Source: UMGS363 sp964402055
GTDB lineage: Bacteria; Bacillota; Clostridia; Oscillospirales; Ruminococcaceae
Assembly (NCBI GenBank): GCA_964402055.1
Contig: CAYOAV010000007.1
Coordinates: forward strand, 1 to 52,421
Reading direction: 5' to 3'
Length of the DNA stretch: 52,421 nucleotides
Positions 42,822-51,178 of the stretch are shown one piece after another; positions within the stretch are counted from its first letter, which is position 1; the number at the start of each line of letters is the position of its first letter. Made by a program: the position numbers and the translations under genes. Under the pieces are notes generated by a model. The model had not been told where the DNA came from. It worked only from the letters and a program-made list of their open reading frames with translations, and searched no databases.

Positions 42822-42850
42822 ATTTTATCGCAATATTATCTTTACGTCAA
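42822..42850 (-). promoter_or_regulatory. Promoter of the apbE-rnf operon
   Basis: Minus strand TTGACG (42850-42845) and TAAAAT (42827-42822), 17 bp apart. The transcription start would fall 0-2 nt before the apbE ATG. Confidence 0.75.
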
Positions 42851-42934
42851 GAGCTTTTTTTATTTACCTTAAAAAACAGCGTTTCACACAAAACAAAGAG
42901 GCGAAAAACCTTGTTTTTATGCTCTTTTTACACT

Positions 42935-42972
42935 AAAAAAAGTGGAACGCTTTTTACACGTTCCACTTTTTA
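42935..42972 (-). terminator. Terminator of the XRE regulator gene
   Basis: AAAGTGGAACG / CGTTCCACTTT, an 11-bp stem with A and T runs on both sides, directly after the XRE gene stop. Confidence 0.85.
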
Positions 42973-43674
42973 TCATTTTGAGCTTTCAGTAATTATTTTT
43001 ATCTTCGCTTCGCTGTTCTTTACAACGTTAAGCAATGATGTAGCAGAGCCAGCATATTCCTCTGAAAGTGATGACGCTGTTATCACGCCCGACTCGGACG
43101 CAAAATCATTATCGCAGAATGCAACTCCCTTTGCCGCCGCATTTGCTTCAGCCTCGCACATTGACATTGCCGCAGAAGCCGCAGAGCCTGCGACCTGCTC
43201 AGGAACTGTAAAGAAACGCTCGTCATTCTTTGAATTGCAGGAAAATACTATTCTGAACATTTTATATATAGCAAGCATTATATATGACGATACCGCTTTT
43301 AATATAGTATTGCTCCCCGTTTTCTGAACAAGTGAAAACAGCACATTCATTGAATTAACAATAAGCTTCCTGTTGAATGCCGCCATCATACTTCCGCCAG
43401 CGGCTATCTTTCCCGAATTTGAATCCTGCTCAGGAATATCGTCATAAGAAAGTGTATTTCCTGCCGGCTCAGGCGAACGTCCAAGCAGATAATCGCAGGA
43501 AACATTGTAATAATCCGCCGCCTTGACAAGAAAATCAAGTCCGCATTCACGGATACCTTTTTCATAATGTGAAAGCAACGCTTGCGAAACTCCAAGCTCT
43601 GCCGCCGCATTTTTCTGACTGATGCCTCGTTCTTTCCTTAAAAGAGTAATGATTCTTGGAAAGTCGGAATTCAT
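42973..43674 (-). CDS. XRE-family helix-turn-helix regulator with unknown C-terminal domain
   Basis: 233 residues. The N-terminal HTH_3 domain (about 5-65) reads RIITLLRKERGISQKNAAAE, LGVSQALLSHYEKGIRECGL and YYNVSCDYLLGR. The C-terminal part (about 90-233) is helical and unusually rich in Ala and Ser (VAGSAASAAMSMCEAEANAA), with no recognised domain. GGGAGG precedes the ATG. A palindrome overlaps the -35 region, suggesting autorepression. The target genes are unknown. Confidence 0.85.
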   Translation of the reverse strand: MNSDFPRIITLLRKERGISQKNAAAELGVSQALLSHYEKGIRECGLDFLVKAADYYNVSCDYLLGRSPEPAGNTLSYDDIPEQDSNSGKIAAGGSMMAAFNRKLIVNSMNVLFSLVQKTGSNTILKAVSSYIMLAIYKMFRIVFSCNSKNDERFFTVPEQVAGSAASAAMSMCEAEANAAAKGVAFCDNDFASESGVITASSLSEEYAGSATSLLNVVKNSEAKIKIITESSK

Positions 43675-43745
43675 CTTGTCACCTCCCGATCGTTCATTCA
43701 GTCGATTTTTCTTTTTCTATTTTTCTCGACAAATACATACAGTAA

Positions 43746-43774
43746 ATTATATCTTATAACTTACATTTTGTAAA
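43746..43774 (-). promoter_or_regulatory. Promoter of XRE gene with palindromic operator
   Basis: Minus strand TTTACA (43774-43769) and TATAAT (43751-43746), 17 bp apart. The palindrome TTACA-N3-TGTAA (43761-43773) overlaps the -35 box and spacer. Confidence 0.7.
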
Positions 43775-43980
43775 GGGATTTTTCGAAAAAAACTCTATAA
43801 ATGTTTCAATCCATTTTTGGTGAAGTTACATAATTGCAAAAATGCCGCAAATGACGTAAAATCGCAATTATACAAGATATTGTGCCAATTCTGTACAACC
43901 TTGACAAGATGTTGGAAAGCCAGAATTTGTCCAAAATGTAAACTTTATGCATACAAATCGTGTGCCGTGCAGAAGCCTTA
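43775..43980. other. Intergenic region with a long-loop inverted repeat
   Basis: About 200 bp without a gene. ATAATTGC (43830-43837) and GCAATTAT (43864-43871) form a perfect 8-bp inverted repeat with a 26-nt loop. A second TTGACA-like box occurs near 43903. Nothing else identifiable was seen. Confidence 0.4.
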
Positions 43981-44009
43981 TTGACAAAAAATCAGCATTA
44001 TTATATACT
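43981..44009 (+). promoter_or_regulatory. Promoter of histidine phosphatase gene
   Basis: Consensus TTGACA (43981-43986) and TATACT (44004-44009), 17 bp apart, about 40 bp before the ATG. Confidence 0.85.
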
Positions 44010-44049
44010 ATATTTAAAGTAAGTAATATAGGATGGTCTTTTTGTTTTT

Positions 44050-44688
44050 ATGAATGGTTATAAAATTACATTTATTCGTCATGGTCTAACCGAGGCAAAT
44101 GAAAAGGGCATTTATATCGGCAAATCCGATTGGCCGCTCTCCGATAAGGGCAGAGCTGAGCTTGAAGAAAAAGCCGAAATTATGTCCTATCCAAAGGTGA
44201 ACAGGGTTTATTCAAGCCCGCTTACAAGAGCCTTGCAAACTGCGGAGATACTTTTCCCCGACCGTGAAATCGTCATCTGCGATGAGATGACCGAAATGGA
44301 CTTCGGTGTTTTTGAGGGAATCGAGCTTGACGATCTGCTTGAGCTTGACAGCTACCACAAATGGATAAAGGGCGGACTTGATAATCCGCCGCCGAATGGT
44401 GAAAGCCTGCGTAATATGATAAACCGCAGCCTCTCTGGGCTTAATCTCATAATTATGGATATGATGAAGGAAAGCATACATGAAGCTGCTGTTATCACGC
44501 ATTCGGGCATACTTATGAATCTTATGTCCTGCTTTGGTCTGCCGAAAATGAAGCCGATGGATTTTGCCTGTGAGCCGGGTGAGGGTTATATGGTAAATGT
44601 TTCGGCAATGCTCTGGCAGAACGGCGGCGTTTTCGAAATAATCGGAAAGGTTCCGTTTGAAAATTCCTCTGATTACAACGAATTTTAA
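44050..44688 (+). CDS. Histidine phosphatase family protein (phosphoglycerate mutase-like)
   Basis: 212-residue member of the histidine phosphatase superfamily. The catalytic RHGLTEAN lies at about residues 10-17, the second Arg in SSPLTRALQTAEIL, the acid in MTEMDFGVFEGIE and the second His in VITHSGIL. The family includes cofactor-dependent phosphoglycerate mutases, CobC-like phosphatases and general phosphatases; this size and the EMDFGVFEG motif fit a CobC/PhoE-type phosphatase rather than glycolytic mutase. The substrate is not assignable. A membrane protein gene follows after 11 bp. Confidence 0.9.
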   Translation: MNGYKITFIRHGLTEANEKGIYIGKSDWPLSDKGRAELEEKAEIMSYPKVNRVYSSPLTRALQTAEILFPDREIVICDEMTEMDFGVFEGIELDDLLELDSYHKWIKGGLDNPPPNGESLRNMINRSLSGLNLIIMDMMKESIHEAAVITHSGILMNLMSCFGLPKMKPMDFACEPGEGYMVNVSAMLWQNGGVFEIIGKVPFENSSDYNEF

Positions 44689-44699
44689 GGAGATTACCG

Positions 44700-45048
44700 A
44701 TGAAAAGCTTGAATAACGAGCGTTACAGGCGGTCTGCGGCGGAGCGTTTAAGATGCTGCTGGGGCGAATGCGTTGGAGAGGTTTTTGTTTCATCAGCGAT
44801 TATTGCTCTTGCCATAATTGCGTTCTATCTTGTGACGGAGATACTTTTCCTGCTTGGCATAAACGATTTCAGGATAACAGAACCCTCGGGAGGATATTTA
44901 TGGCTGGCAGTAGGTGCATTAACAACGGCATTGCTTGTCTATATTGCAATGATACCGCTTAAATACGGCTGTGCGTGGTTCTATTTCCGACAGGCGGCAG
45001 GAAACAGCATTCCAGCATCGGGATTTTTCAGCTGTTATGCACATATGC
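44700..45048 (+). CDS. Membrane protein of unknown function, 3' end lost in gap
   Basis: First 116 residues of an integral membrane protein. A basic N-terminus with an Arg/Cys-rich stretch (RRSAAERLRCCWGECVGE) is followed by two long helices (about 28-52 and 67-88) and an aromatic segment YGCAWFYFRQAAG typical of DUF975-like proteins, a tentative match. AAGGAG precedes ATG 44700, and it is probably cotranscribed with the histidine phosphatase. The rest lies in the 100-N gap. Confidence 0.6.
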
Positions 45049-45148
45049 NNNNNNNNNNNNNNNNNNNNNNNNNNNNNNNNNNNNNNNNNNNNNNNNNNNN
45101 NNNNNNNNNNNNNNNNNNNNNNNNNNNNNNNNNNNNNNNNNNNNNNNN
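45049..45148. other. Scaffold gap (100 N)
   Basis: Exactly 100 N. It removes the C-terminus of the membrane protein and the first residues of the RluA-type gene; reading frames drawn through it are meaningless. Confidence 0.99.
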
Positions 45149-45964
45149 TTTCTGCGTGACTGCGGAGCTTCCCGACGGCTTATTACACGGCTTAAAAGAG
45201 TTCCCATGGGCATAACGCTGAACGGAGTTCAAGCAAGGACGATCGATATTGTACATTCGGGCGATGTTGCGGCAATGCTTATCGAAAAGGGCGAAGCTCT
45301 TGACGAAAACTGCGAATTATATGCCCCTATCGTCTATGAGGATAATGACCTTGTTGTTTATGACAAGCCTGTAAATATGCCTGTTCACCCATCGCACCGC
45401 CATAGGAATGACACCCTGGGTAATCTTTTTTCCGCACAGCATAGCGAGCTTACCTTCCGACCGATAAACAGGCTTGATAAAGACACATCGGGCTTATGCG
45501 TTATTGCGAAAAATTCCTTTGCGGCGGCAAGGCTTTCGGGGAATATTAAAAAAACCTATTATGCTGTTATCTGCGGCAGACTTACGCAGGACGGCACAAT
45601 TGATGCTCCCATCGGCAGGCAAGGCGATTCCGTTATAACAAGAGAGGTTCGCCCTGACGGACAGCGTGCAGTCACGCATTACACCGTAATTGACGGAAAT
45701 GAAAAATACACTCTTGTAAAAATAAAGCTTGAAACGGGCAGAACTCATCAGATAAGGGTGCATTTTTCACATCTCGGATATCCTCTTGCAGGAGATGATA
45801 TTTACGGCGGAGATACTTCTGACATAACACATCAGGCTCTTCACTGCGGAGAATTAGAGCTTATCTCCCCTGTTTCGGGGGAAAATCTTAAGCTTCATTC
45901 TCCGATAAGGGCGGATATGGAAAATCTTTTGAAAAAACCAAAAAATGCACTCCAAAGCCATTGA
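45149..45964 (+). CDS. RluA-family pseudouridine synthase, 5' end lost in gap
   Basis: rRNA or tRNA pseudouridine synthase. The visible 271 residues start inside an S4 RNA-binding domain (GASRRLITRLKRVPMGITLN), so only about 15-20 N-terminal residues are missing. The catalytic domain has the family motif PINRLDKDTSGLCVIAKN with the nucleophilic Asp, then KKTYYAVICGRL and ETGRTHQIRVHFSHLGYPLAGDD. An S4 domain plus this core fits the RluD/RluC/YlyB group; the exact target cannot be named. The stop codon lies in the loop of its terminator. Confidence 0.92.
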   Translation, partial: FLRDCGASRRLITRLKRVPMGITLNGVQARTIDIVHSGDVAAMLIEKGEALDENCELYAPIVYEDNDLVVYDKPVNMPVHPSHRHRNDTLGNLFSAQHSELTFRPINRLDKDTSGLCVIAKNSFAAARLSGNIKKTYYAVICGRLTQDGTIDAPIGRQGDSVITREVRPDGQRAVTHYTVIDGNEKYTLVKIKLETGRTHQIRVHFSHLGYPLAGDDIYGGDTSDITHQALHCGELELISPVSGENLKLHSPIRADMENLLKKPKNALQSH

Positions 45965-45985
45965 CCTTGGAGTGCATATTTTTTA
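45945..45985. terminator. Bidirectional terminator overlapping the rluA-type stop
   Basis: ATGCACTCCAA / TTGGAGTGCAT, an 11-bp perfect stem with the TGA stop in the loop, A run on the left and T run on the right. It also serves the convergent glgP. Confidence 0.85.
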
Positions 45986-48379
45986 CTTCAATTTCCAGAT
46001 ATCACGGGCATAATCCTCAACTGCTCTGTCGGCAGAGAAGATTCCAGCTCCTGCAATATTATGGAGGGACATCTTATTCCACTTTTCCTTGTCCTTATAG
46101 CATTCGGAAATATACTGCTGTGCAGACTGATAAGCATCAAAATCTGCAAGGACCATATAAGGATCCTTGAATTTGAGAGAATTTGCAACCTCTTCAAACT
46201 GACAGCCGTTGATTCCTGTATACATTTTATTGATAGCTCTGTCGATAACATCGTTATTCTGGCAGTAGCTTTCAGGACGGTAGCCCTGTGCCTGCTTAGC
46301 AAGAACCTCCTCAGCATTCATACCGAAGATGAAGATGTTGTCAATTCCGACCTGATCCTTGATTTCGATGTTTGCACCATCAAGTGTTCCAAGGGTCAAT
46401 GCACCGTTAAGCATAAGCTTCATATTACCTGTACCTGAAGCTTCCTTACCTGCGAGAGAGATCTGCTCGGAAACCTCTGCGGCTGGCATAAGCAGCTCTG
46501 AAAGGCTTACGCAATAGTTTTCAAGGAAGAATACCTGCAGCTTCTTGCTTACAACAGGATTCTTTCTGATCTCCTCGCCGAGTGCCCAAATCATCTTGAT
46601 GATCTGCTTAGCAAGATAATATCCCGGGGCAGCCTTAGCGGCAAAGATATATGTCTTAGGAACAAAATCAGCGTTAGGGTTATCAAGGAGATACTGATAC
46701 TCTGCGATGATATTGAGTGCGTTAAGGTGCTGACGCTTATATTCGTGCAGACGCTTAACCTGAACATCGAAAATACTGTCTGTATTGAGAACAGTACCGA
46801 AATTGGACTTTACATACTTAGCAAAACGCTTTTTATTTTCAAGCTTTATCTTGCCGAGCTTTTCAAGAACCTTCTTATCGTCCTCAAATTTATTGAAATT
46901 AGCAAGCTCTCCAGCATTTTTCTTGAAGCCGTCACCGATAGTATCGGAAAGAAGCTCTGTAAGACCAGGGTTTGCCTGAAGAAGCCATCTTCTGTAAGCG
47001 ATACCGTTTGTAACGTTCTTGAACTTATACGGAGTATCAGCATATTCGTTATTGAATACGTCCTGCTTGATGATATCGGAATGGAGCTTTGAAACGCCGT
47101 TTACGCTATGTGAAGCACATACGCAGAGGAGAGCCATATGAATCTGATTATTCTGAATGATAGACATTCTTGTAACCTTTGCACTGTCGCCGATTCTTTC
47201 CATAAGCTCTGCACAATAACGGTTATTAATTTCAACAATGATAGAGAAAATACGTGGAATAACCTGCTTAACAAGGTTCATATCCCATTTTTCGAGAGCT
47301 TCTGCAAGAACTGTATGGTTTGTATATGCAAAAGTATTTGTAACGATATGCCAAGCCTTATTCCAGTTATAACCGCAGTCATCGAGAAGTATTCTCATAA
47401 GCTCTGGTATAGCGAGAGTCGGGTGGGTATCGTTGATATGGATAGCAACCTTTTCATGGAGGTTATCGAGAGTACCGTAAATATTCATATGACGGTTTAC
47501 GATATCTCCGACAGAAGCCGCACACATAAAATACTGCTGACGCAGACGAAGCGACTTACCCTCAAGGTGGTTATCGTTAGGATAAAGAACCTTAGAGATA
47601 GCCTGTGCAACTGTGTTCTGTGAAAGCGACTTAGCATAATCGCCCTGATTGAACATCTGCATATCAAAGGACGGAGCCTTTGCCTGCCACAAACGGAGAA
47701 CGGAAACGCCCTCGCCGTCATAGCCAGGAACATACATATCATAAGGAACAGCATAAACTGTGCTGTAATTATTATAGGAGATATGATGATACTTATCGTC
47801 CCAATGCTCGGTCACTTCGCCGTCGAAATGAACCTCGATAGTTTTATCCTTTTTAGGAACGAGCCATGTTTCGCCGCCGGGAAGCCAGTTATCGGGAAGC
47901 TCTGTCTGCCAGCCGTCCTCTATCTTCTGCTTGAAGATACCATATTCATAGCAGATAGAATAACCCATTGCAGGATAACCGTCTGTAGCAAGTCCGTCAA
48001 GGTAGCAAGCTGCAAGTCTTCCAAGACCGCCGTTTCCAAGTCCTGCGTCAGGCTCATATTCATAAATTCTGTCGATATTAACGTCCCAGGATTTCATAAT
48101 ATCTTCAGCGATATCATTGATTCTGAGGTTAAAAAGGCTTGTTTTAAGTGAACGTCCCATAAGGAATTCCATTGAGAGGTAATAAACCTCTTTTCTGCCT
48201 TCGGAATGAACCTGATTACGGAACTTTCTGCGTTTTTCACGGAGAAGCTCAACAACAACGGTTGAAAGAGCCTTATAGATCTGATTATCCGATGCGTCTA
48301 TCGGAGTAACATTATATTCAGTCTGGAGGGTATTACGGATTCTTTCTTCGAGATCCGCCTTATTAATAACGGGCTGCAT
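45983..48379 (-). CDS. glgP: Glycogen/starch phosphorylase
   Basis: PLP-dependent alpha-glucan phosphorylase (798 residues) that releases glucose-1-phosphate from glycogen or starch. Recognisable parts are YLSMEFLMGRSLKTSLFNL, GNGGLGRLAACYLDGLAT, the allosteric and substrate loops, VKRLHEYKRQHLNALNII, and the PLP-lysine region EASGTGNMKLMLNGALTLGT. AAAGGA precedes ATG 48379. A promoter about 135 bp upstream and a long-hairpin element lie in its leader. Consistent with a polysaccharide-using gut Clostridium. Confidence 0.97.
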   Translation of the reverse strand: MQPVINKADLEERIRNTLQTEYNVTPIDASDNQIYKALSTVVVELLREKRRKFRNQVHSEGRKEVYYLSMEFLMGRSLKTSLFNLRINDIAEDIMKSWDVNIDRIYEYEPDAGLGNGGLGRLAACYLDGLATDGYPAMGYSICYEYGIFKQKIEDGWQTELPDNWLPGGETWLVPKKDKTIEVHFDGEVTEHWDDKYHHISYNNYSTVYAVPYDMYVPGYDGEGVSVLRLWQAKAPSFDMQMFNQGDYAKSLSQNTVAQAISKVLYPNDNHLEGKSLRLRQQYFMCAASVGDIVNRHMNIYGTLDNLHEKVAIHINDTHPTLAIPELMRILLDDCGYNWNKAWHIVTNTFAYTNHTVLAEALEKWDMNLVKQVIPRIFSIIVEINNRYCAELMERIGDSAKVTRMSIIQNNQIHMALLCVCASHSVNGVSKLHSDIIKQDVFNNEYADTPYKFKNVTNGIAYRRWLLQANPGLTELLSDTIGDGFKKNAGELANFNKFEDDKKVLEKLGKIKLENKKRFAKYVKSNFGTVLNTDSIFDVQVKRLHEYKRQHLNALNIIAEYQYLLDNPNADFVPKTYIFAAKAAPGYYLAKQIIKMIWALGEEIRKNPVVSKKLQVFFLENYCVSLSELLMPAAEVSEQISLAGKEASGTGNMKLMLNGALTLGTLDGANIEIKDQVGIDNIFIFGMNAEEVLAKQAQGYRPESYCQNNDVIDRAINKMYTGINGCQFEEVANSLKFKDPYMVLADFDAYQSAQQYISECYKDKEKWNKMSLHNIAGAGIFSADRAVEDYARDIWKLK

Positions 48380-48438
48380 AGTACAAATCCTTTCTTAATC
48401 CATATTCATAATATGCAGACAGAAAAAACGGTACGTCA

Positions 48439-48488
48439 AGGCAATACCGCACAAAGCCGTTAGGCGGTCTTGGTGTGGTGTTGCCTTT
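48439..48488 (+). repeat. 50-bp palindromic element in the glgP leader
   Basis: 15-bp arms AAGGCAATACCGCAC (48439-48453) and GTGTGGTGTTGCCTT (48474-48488) pair fully on the plus strand with two G.U wobbles, around a GC-rich inner hairpin. On the minus strand the wobbles become A.C mismatches. It could be a dispersed REP/MITE-like repeat or a plus-strand RNA; on the minus strand it would lie in the glgP leader. Confidence 0.5.
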
Positions 48489-48514
48489 ATACTATCATAC
48501 ATACTACCTTTTAA

Positions 48515-48543
48515 TTATACAACATTTTTCTCCCTTTTACAAT
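48515..48543 (-). promoter_or_regulatory. Promoter of glgP
   Basis: Minus strand TTGTAA (48543-48538) and TATAAT (48520-48515), 17 bp apart. The transcript would carry a leader of about 130 nt. Confidence 0.75.
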
Positions 48544-48564
48544 CGTAATTTTAAACAAATATGC

Positions 48565-48664
48565 NNNNNNNNNNNNNNNNNNNNNNNNNNNNNNNNNNNN
48601 NNNNNNNNNNNNNNNNNNNNNNNNNNNNNNNNNNNNNNNNNNNNNNNNNNNNNNNNNNNNNNNN
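48565..48664. other. Scaffold gap (100 N)
   Basis: Exactly 100 N, cutting the end of rplL. The true distance from rplL to the glgP promoter, and whether rpoB once stood between, cannot be seen. Confidence 0.99.
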
Positions 48665-49005
48665 GCTTCAAGCTTTGTCTTGATGTCCTCAGCCTCAGCC
48701 TTGGAAGCACCTTCCTTAAGAGCCTTAGGAGCAGCTTCAACAAGCTCCTTAGCTTCCTTAAGGGAAAGACCGCAGATATCCTTAACAGCCTTGATAACGT
48801 CCATCTTCTTGTCACCGAAGGAAGCAAGAACAACGTCAAATTCTGTCTTTTCAGCTGCAGCAGCAGCACCGCCAGCAACAGGAGCAGCAGCAACTACTGC
48901 GGAAACTCCGTACTTCTCCTGAACGCCTTCAACGAGCTCATTGAGTTCGATGATTGTAAGGGAATCGATAAGATCTAAAATATTTGTAATTTTCTCAGAT
49001 GCCAT
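48665..49005 (-). CDS. rplL: 50S ribosomal protein L7/L12, last residues lost in gap
   Basis: Stalk protein that recruits translational GTPases. 113 residues are visible: the N-terminal dimerisation domain (MASEKITNILDLIDSLTIIE), the Ala-rich hinge (VVAAAPVAGGAAAAAEK) and the C-terminal factor-binding domain (EFDVVLASFGDKKMDVIKAV, CGLSLKEAKELVEAAPKAL). Only about 8-10 C-terminal residues are missing. GGAGA precedes the ATG. It is cotranscribed with rplJ 79 bp upstream. Confidence 0.97.
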
Positions 49006-49084
49006 GATAATAATCTCCTTTATAATTTAATATTGTGCGTAAAACACTTTATGCGGTCAAGCTATGCCGCATACGTCATTGCAA

Positions 49085-49603
49085 TTAAGCAACCTCTTCT
49101 GCGGACTTCTTGTCTGCAACAGCCTGAACTGTAGCAGCAAACTTCTGAAGTGGGCTCTGAAGAGAACCGAGAAGCTGTGCAAGAAGAACTTCCTTGGAAG
49201 GAATCTTGGAAAGAGCAGTAACTCCAGCCTTGTCGTAAATTTCATCACCGATGAAGCCAGCCTTCATAGAGAAAGTAGACTTTTCATCAGCACCTTCGAT
49301 ATACTTACCGATGATACGAGCAGGAGCAGTCTGGTCATCGTTGGAAAGAGCGATAGCGGTTGTTCCCTCGAGAACATTCTCAAGACCCTCAAGACCAACG
49401 TTTTTAAGAGCGAAACGGAGCATGGAGTTCTTCTCTACGAAGTACTGCACGCCTGCCTCTCTGAGTTCCTTACGAAGCTTTGTATCGTCAGCAACGGAAA
49501 TACCCTTGTAATCAACGATAACACCTGCAGCGGAATTCTTGATGAGGTCAGTAAGAGCTTCAACTCTTGCCTTCTTGGATTCAAGTACCTTTGTGCTTGG
49601 CAT
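49085..49603 (-). CDS. rplJ: 50S ribosomal protein L10
   Basis: Stalk-base protein of 172 residues that binds 23S rRNA and anchors L7/L12 dimers through its C-terminal helix. Features are the N-terminal MPSTKVLESKKARVEALTDL, the globular core with SAAGVIVDYKGISVADDTKL and GVQYFVEKNSMLRFALKN, and a C-terminal helix (LLGSLQSPLQKFAATVQAVA) for L7/L12. CGGAGGTG precedes the ATG. It is controlled by the L10 leader upstream. Confidence 0.97.
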   Translation of the reverse strand: MPSTKVLESKKARVEALTDLIKNSAAGVIVDYKGISVADDTKLRKELREAGVQYFVEKNSMLRFALKNVGLEGLENVLEGTTAIALSNDDQTAPARIIGKYIEGADEKSTFSMKAGFIGDEIYDKAGVTALSKIPSKEVLLAQLLGSLQSPLQKFAATVQAVADKKSAEEVA

Positions 49604-49620
49604 AAAATTTCACCTCCGTA

Positions 49621-49799
49621 ATTGTATGTCTTGTAACAACAATTGCTTTCGGTATCCGTAAAAAAGAAAAACCTTTTCAGTCAAAGACAGAAAAGGGCAA
49701 AAGTACGATTATACTTAAGCGATCTTTCCTCGGCAGGATTTACGGTAAAAACCACCTGCTGTCTTTAGAACACGATAGCCGTTGTCAAACAACTCTGTA
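49621..49799 (-). promoter_or_regulatory. L10 (rplJL) ribosomal protein leader
   Basis: On the minus strand the segments AGACAGCAGGTG and CCTGCCGAGGA reproduce the conserved kink-turn core of the L10 leader that L10(L12)4 binds for autoregulation. Downstream, CCTTTTC-N11-GAAAAGG plus a T-rich tail (complement of 49660-49696) is an attenuating terminator. Confidence 0.88.
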
Positions 49800-49828
49800 A
49801 TTTTATCATACTTTTTTATCTTTGTCAA
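49800..49828 (-). promoter_or_regulatory. Promoter of rplJL
   Basis: Minus strand TTGACA (49828-49823) and TAAAAT (49805-49800), 17 bp apart, with a TGA extended -10. Confidence 0.8.
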
Positions 49829-49859
49829 GAGTTTTTTGAAAAAATGCAGAAAAAATTTT

Positions 49860-50039
49860 TCAGCCGTTTCTCAAAATGTCATCAAAATCAAAACTATTGG
49901 CTAATTGATATGAAGAAAAGCCACCAAACATTTTTCTCGGATAATTGTTTACCCAATGTTCAACGTATCGAATAAATTTTTTACTATTGCTCCACCAATT
50001 AAATCTTGAAGATTTATACGAAGAACCGCAGCCGAAAGC
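49860..50039 (-). pseudogene. C-terminal transposase remnant
   Basis: A 60-codon open stretch on the minus strand ends in TGA (complement of 49860-49862). It encodes a Trp/Lys/Arg-rich tail with FNWWSNSKKFIRYVEHWVNN followed by YPRKMFGGFSSYQLANS. The pattern resembles the C-terminal end of an insertion-sequence transposase, with an IS30-like flavour in NYPRK; family is uncertain. There is no start codon or upstream catalytic part, and a TAG interrupts the frame at 50040-50042. It borders the mobile-element debris at 50.0-51.6 kb. Confidence 0.5.
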
Positions 50040-50045
50040 CTAGGA

Positions 50046-50084
50046 AGAAAACCGCAGAAATATGCGGATATTTCAAGGTTTTCT
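50046..50084. other. Nested inverted repeats upstream of mobV
   Basis: AGAAAACC (50046-50053) pairs with GGTTTTCT (50077-50084), and within it CCGCA (50052-50056) pairs with TGCGG (50063-50067). Lying about 110 bp before a relaxase gene, it could be part of a transfer origin or an old terminator. No known oriT was recognised. Confidence 0.4.
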
Positions 50085-50193
50085 GACGACGGATTTTGGT
50101 TGCGGGGCAAGCAGAAAATTCAGGAGTTAATTTGGGGAGCAATACATATCGGCGTACACGCCCGTTCCCCCACGAACGAAAGGAGAAATGCAA

Positions 50194-51123
50194 ATGGCTC
50201 ACTTAGAAAAATATACAGCCGCCGCAGTAGGATATATGTTCGTCCATTACGACAGGACACATTCAAGCAATACAAGCAATATTGACGAAAGCCGCACACA
50301 CCTGAATTACAACCTTGCAGAAAAAAATCAGCCCCTCTCTTGCCTTGATTCTCTGCACAAGAGAATGAGCGAGATCAAAGTTTTGAAAAGAGCGAATGTA
50401 AATGTAATGTGCGATTGGGTAGTAACCGCACCCGTTCATATGGACGAAAGCTCACCACATTTGCATTACAATTTCGTTCCCGTGGTAAAAGATAAGAAAA
50501 ACGGCAAACTAAATCTCTCCGCAAAAGAGTGTATCACCCGAAAAGACTTGAAGTCGTTCCACACCGACCTCTCAAAACGTATGATTGAAGTTTTCGGCAG
50601 GGACATAGGAATACTCAACGGAGCGACCGTCGGCGGAAACAAGACTATCAAGCAGCTCAAACAGACAAGTGCCAACCTCAAAGCGTTCAAGGCAGTGCCT
50701 ATCGAAGAAGAAAGCTCTGCCGTGTATAAGCTACTCGGAAAAGATAAGGTAGTCGTAAAACGTTCCGAGCTTGACCGTCTGAACAAAGATGTTGAGGACG
50801 CTCAGCTCATATCAAGCAATCAAAATTCGATAATTGCCGACCTTAATGAACAGAAACGCAAAGCAGACCGCAAGAATGAAAAAGCGGAAGAACGCCTTCG
50901 GGCTGCAGAAGAAAAAGCCGACAGTATTATTAAAAATGCAACGAAACAAGCTGACAATATGACCAATGCAGGCTCTGCCCTCTGCCGCAAATTTGGAAAG
51001 ACTGAGCTTGCCGAAGAAATCGACACCAAATACGGTTTAGGTGACAGCATAGTCGAGGAATACGAACGTTTGACAGAAAAAAACAGAAGCCAATGCCGCA
51101 GCAACAGCGGACTCAGCTTATAA
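50194..51123 (+). pseudogene. MobV/Pre-type relaxase, internally deleted and frameshifted
   Basis: Plasmid-mobilisation relaxase that would nick oriT. The N-terminal motif DESRTHLNYNL and the histidine motif APVHMDESSPHLHYNFVPVV are clear, and a helical coiled coil follows (about 200-260). In normal MobV proteins some 35-40 residues (ending in a RYG.ENV-type segment) separate the CDWVVTAP strand from VHMDE; here they are directly fused, an in-frame deletion. After an A7 run (51077-51083) the frame ends at 51123, while the next frame continues plausibly (EANAAATADSAYNENAARLY). ATG 50194 has an 8-nt spacing from AGGAG. Probably inactive. Confidence 0.8.
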
Positions 51124-51178
51124 CGAAAACGCCGCCAGACTTTATGAACGGACGGCTCATTTTTTAGGAGATGACAAG

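Noticed and set aside
44975..45256. Reading frames crossing the N run at 45049-45148
   Set aside because: Translation through N is meaningless; only the parts outside the gap were used.
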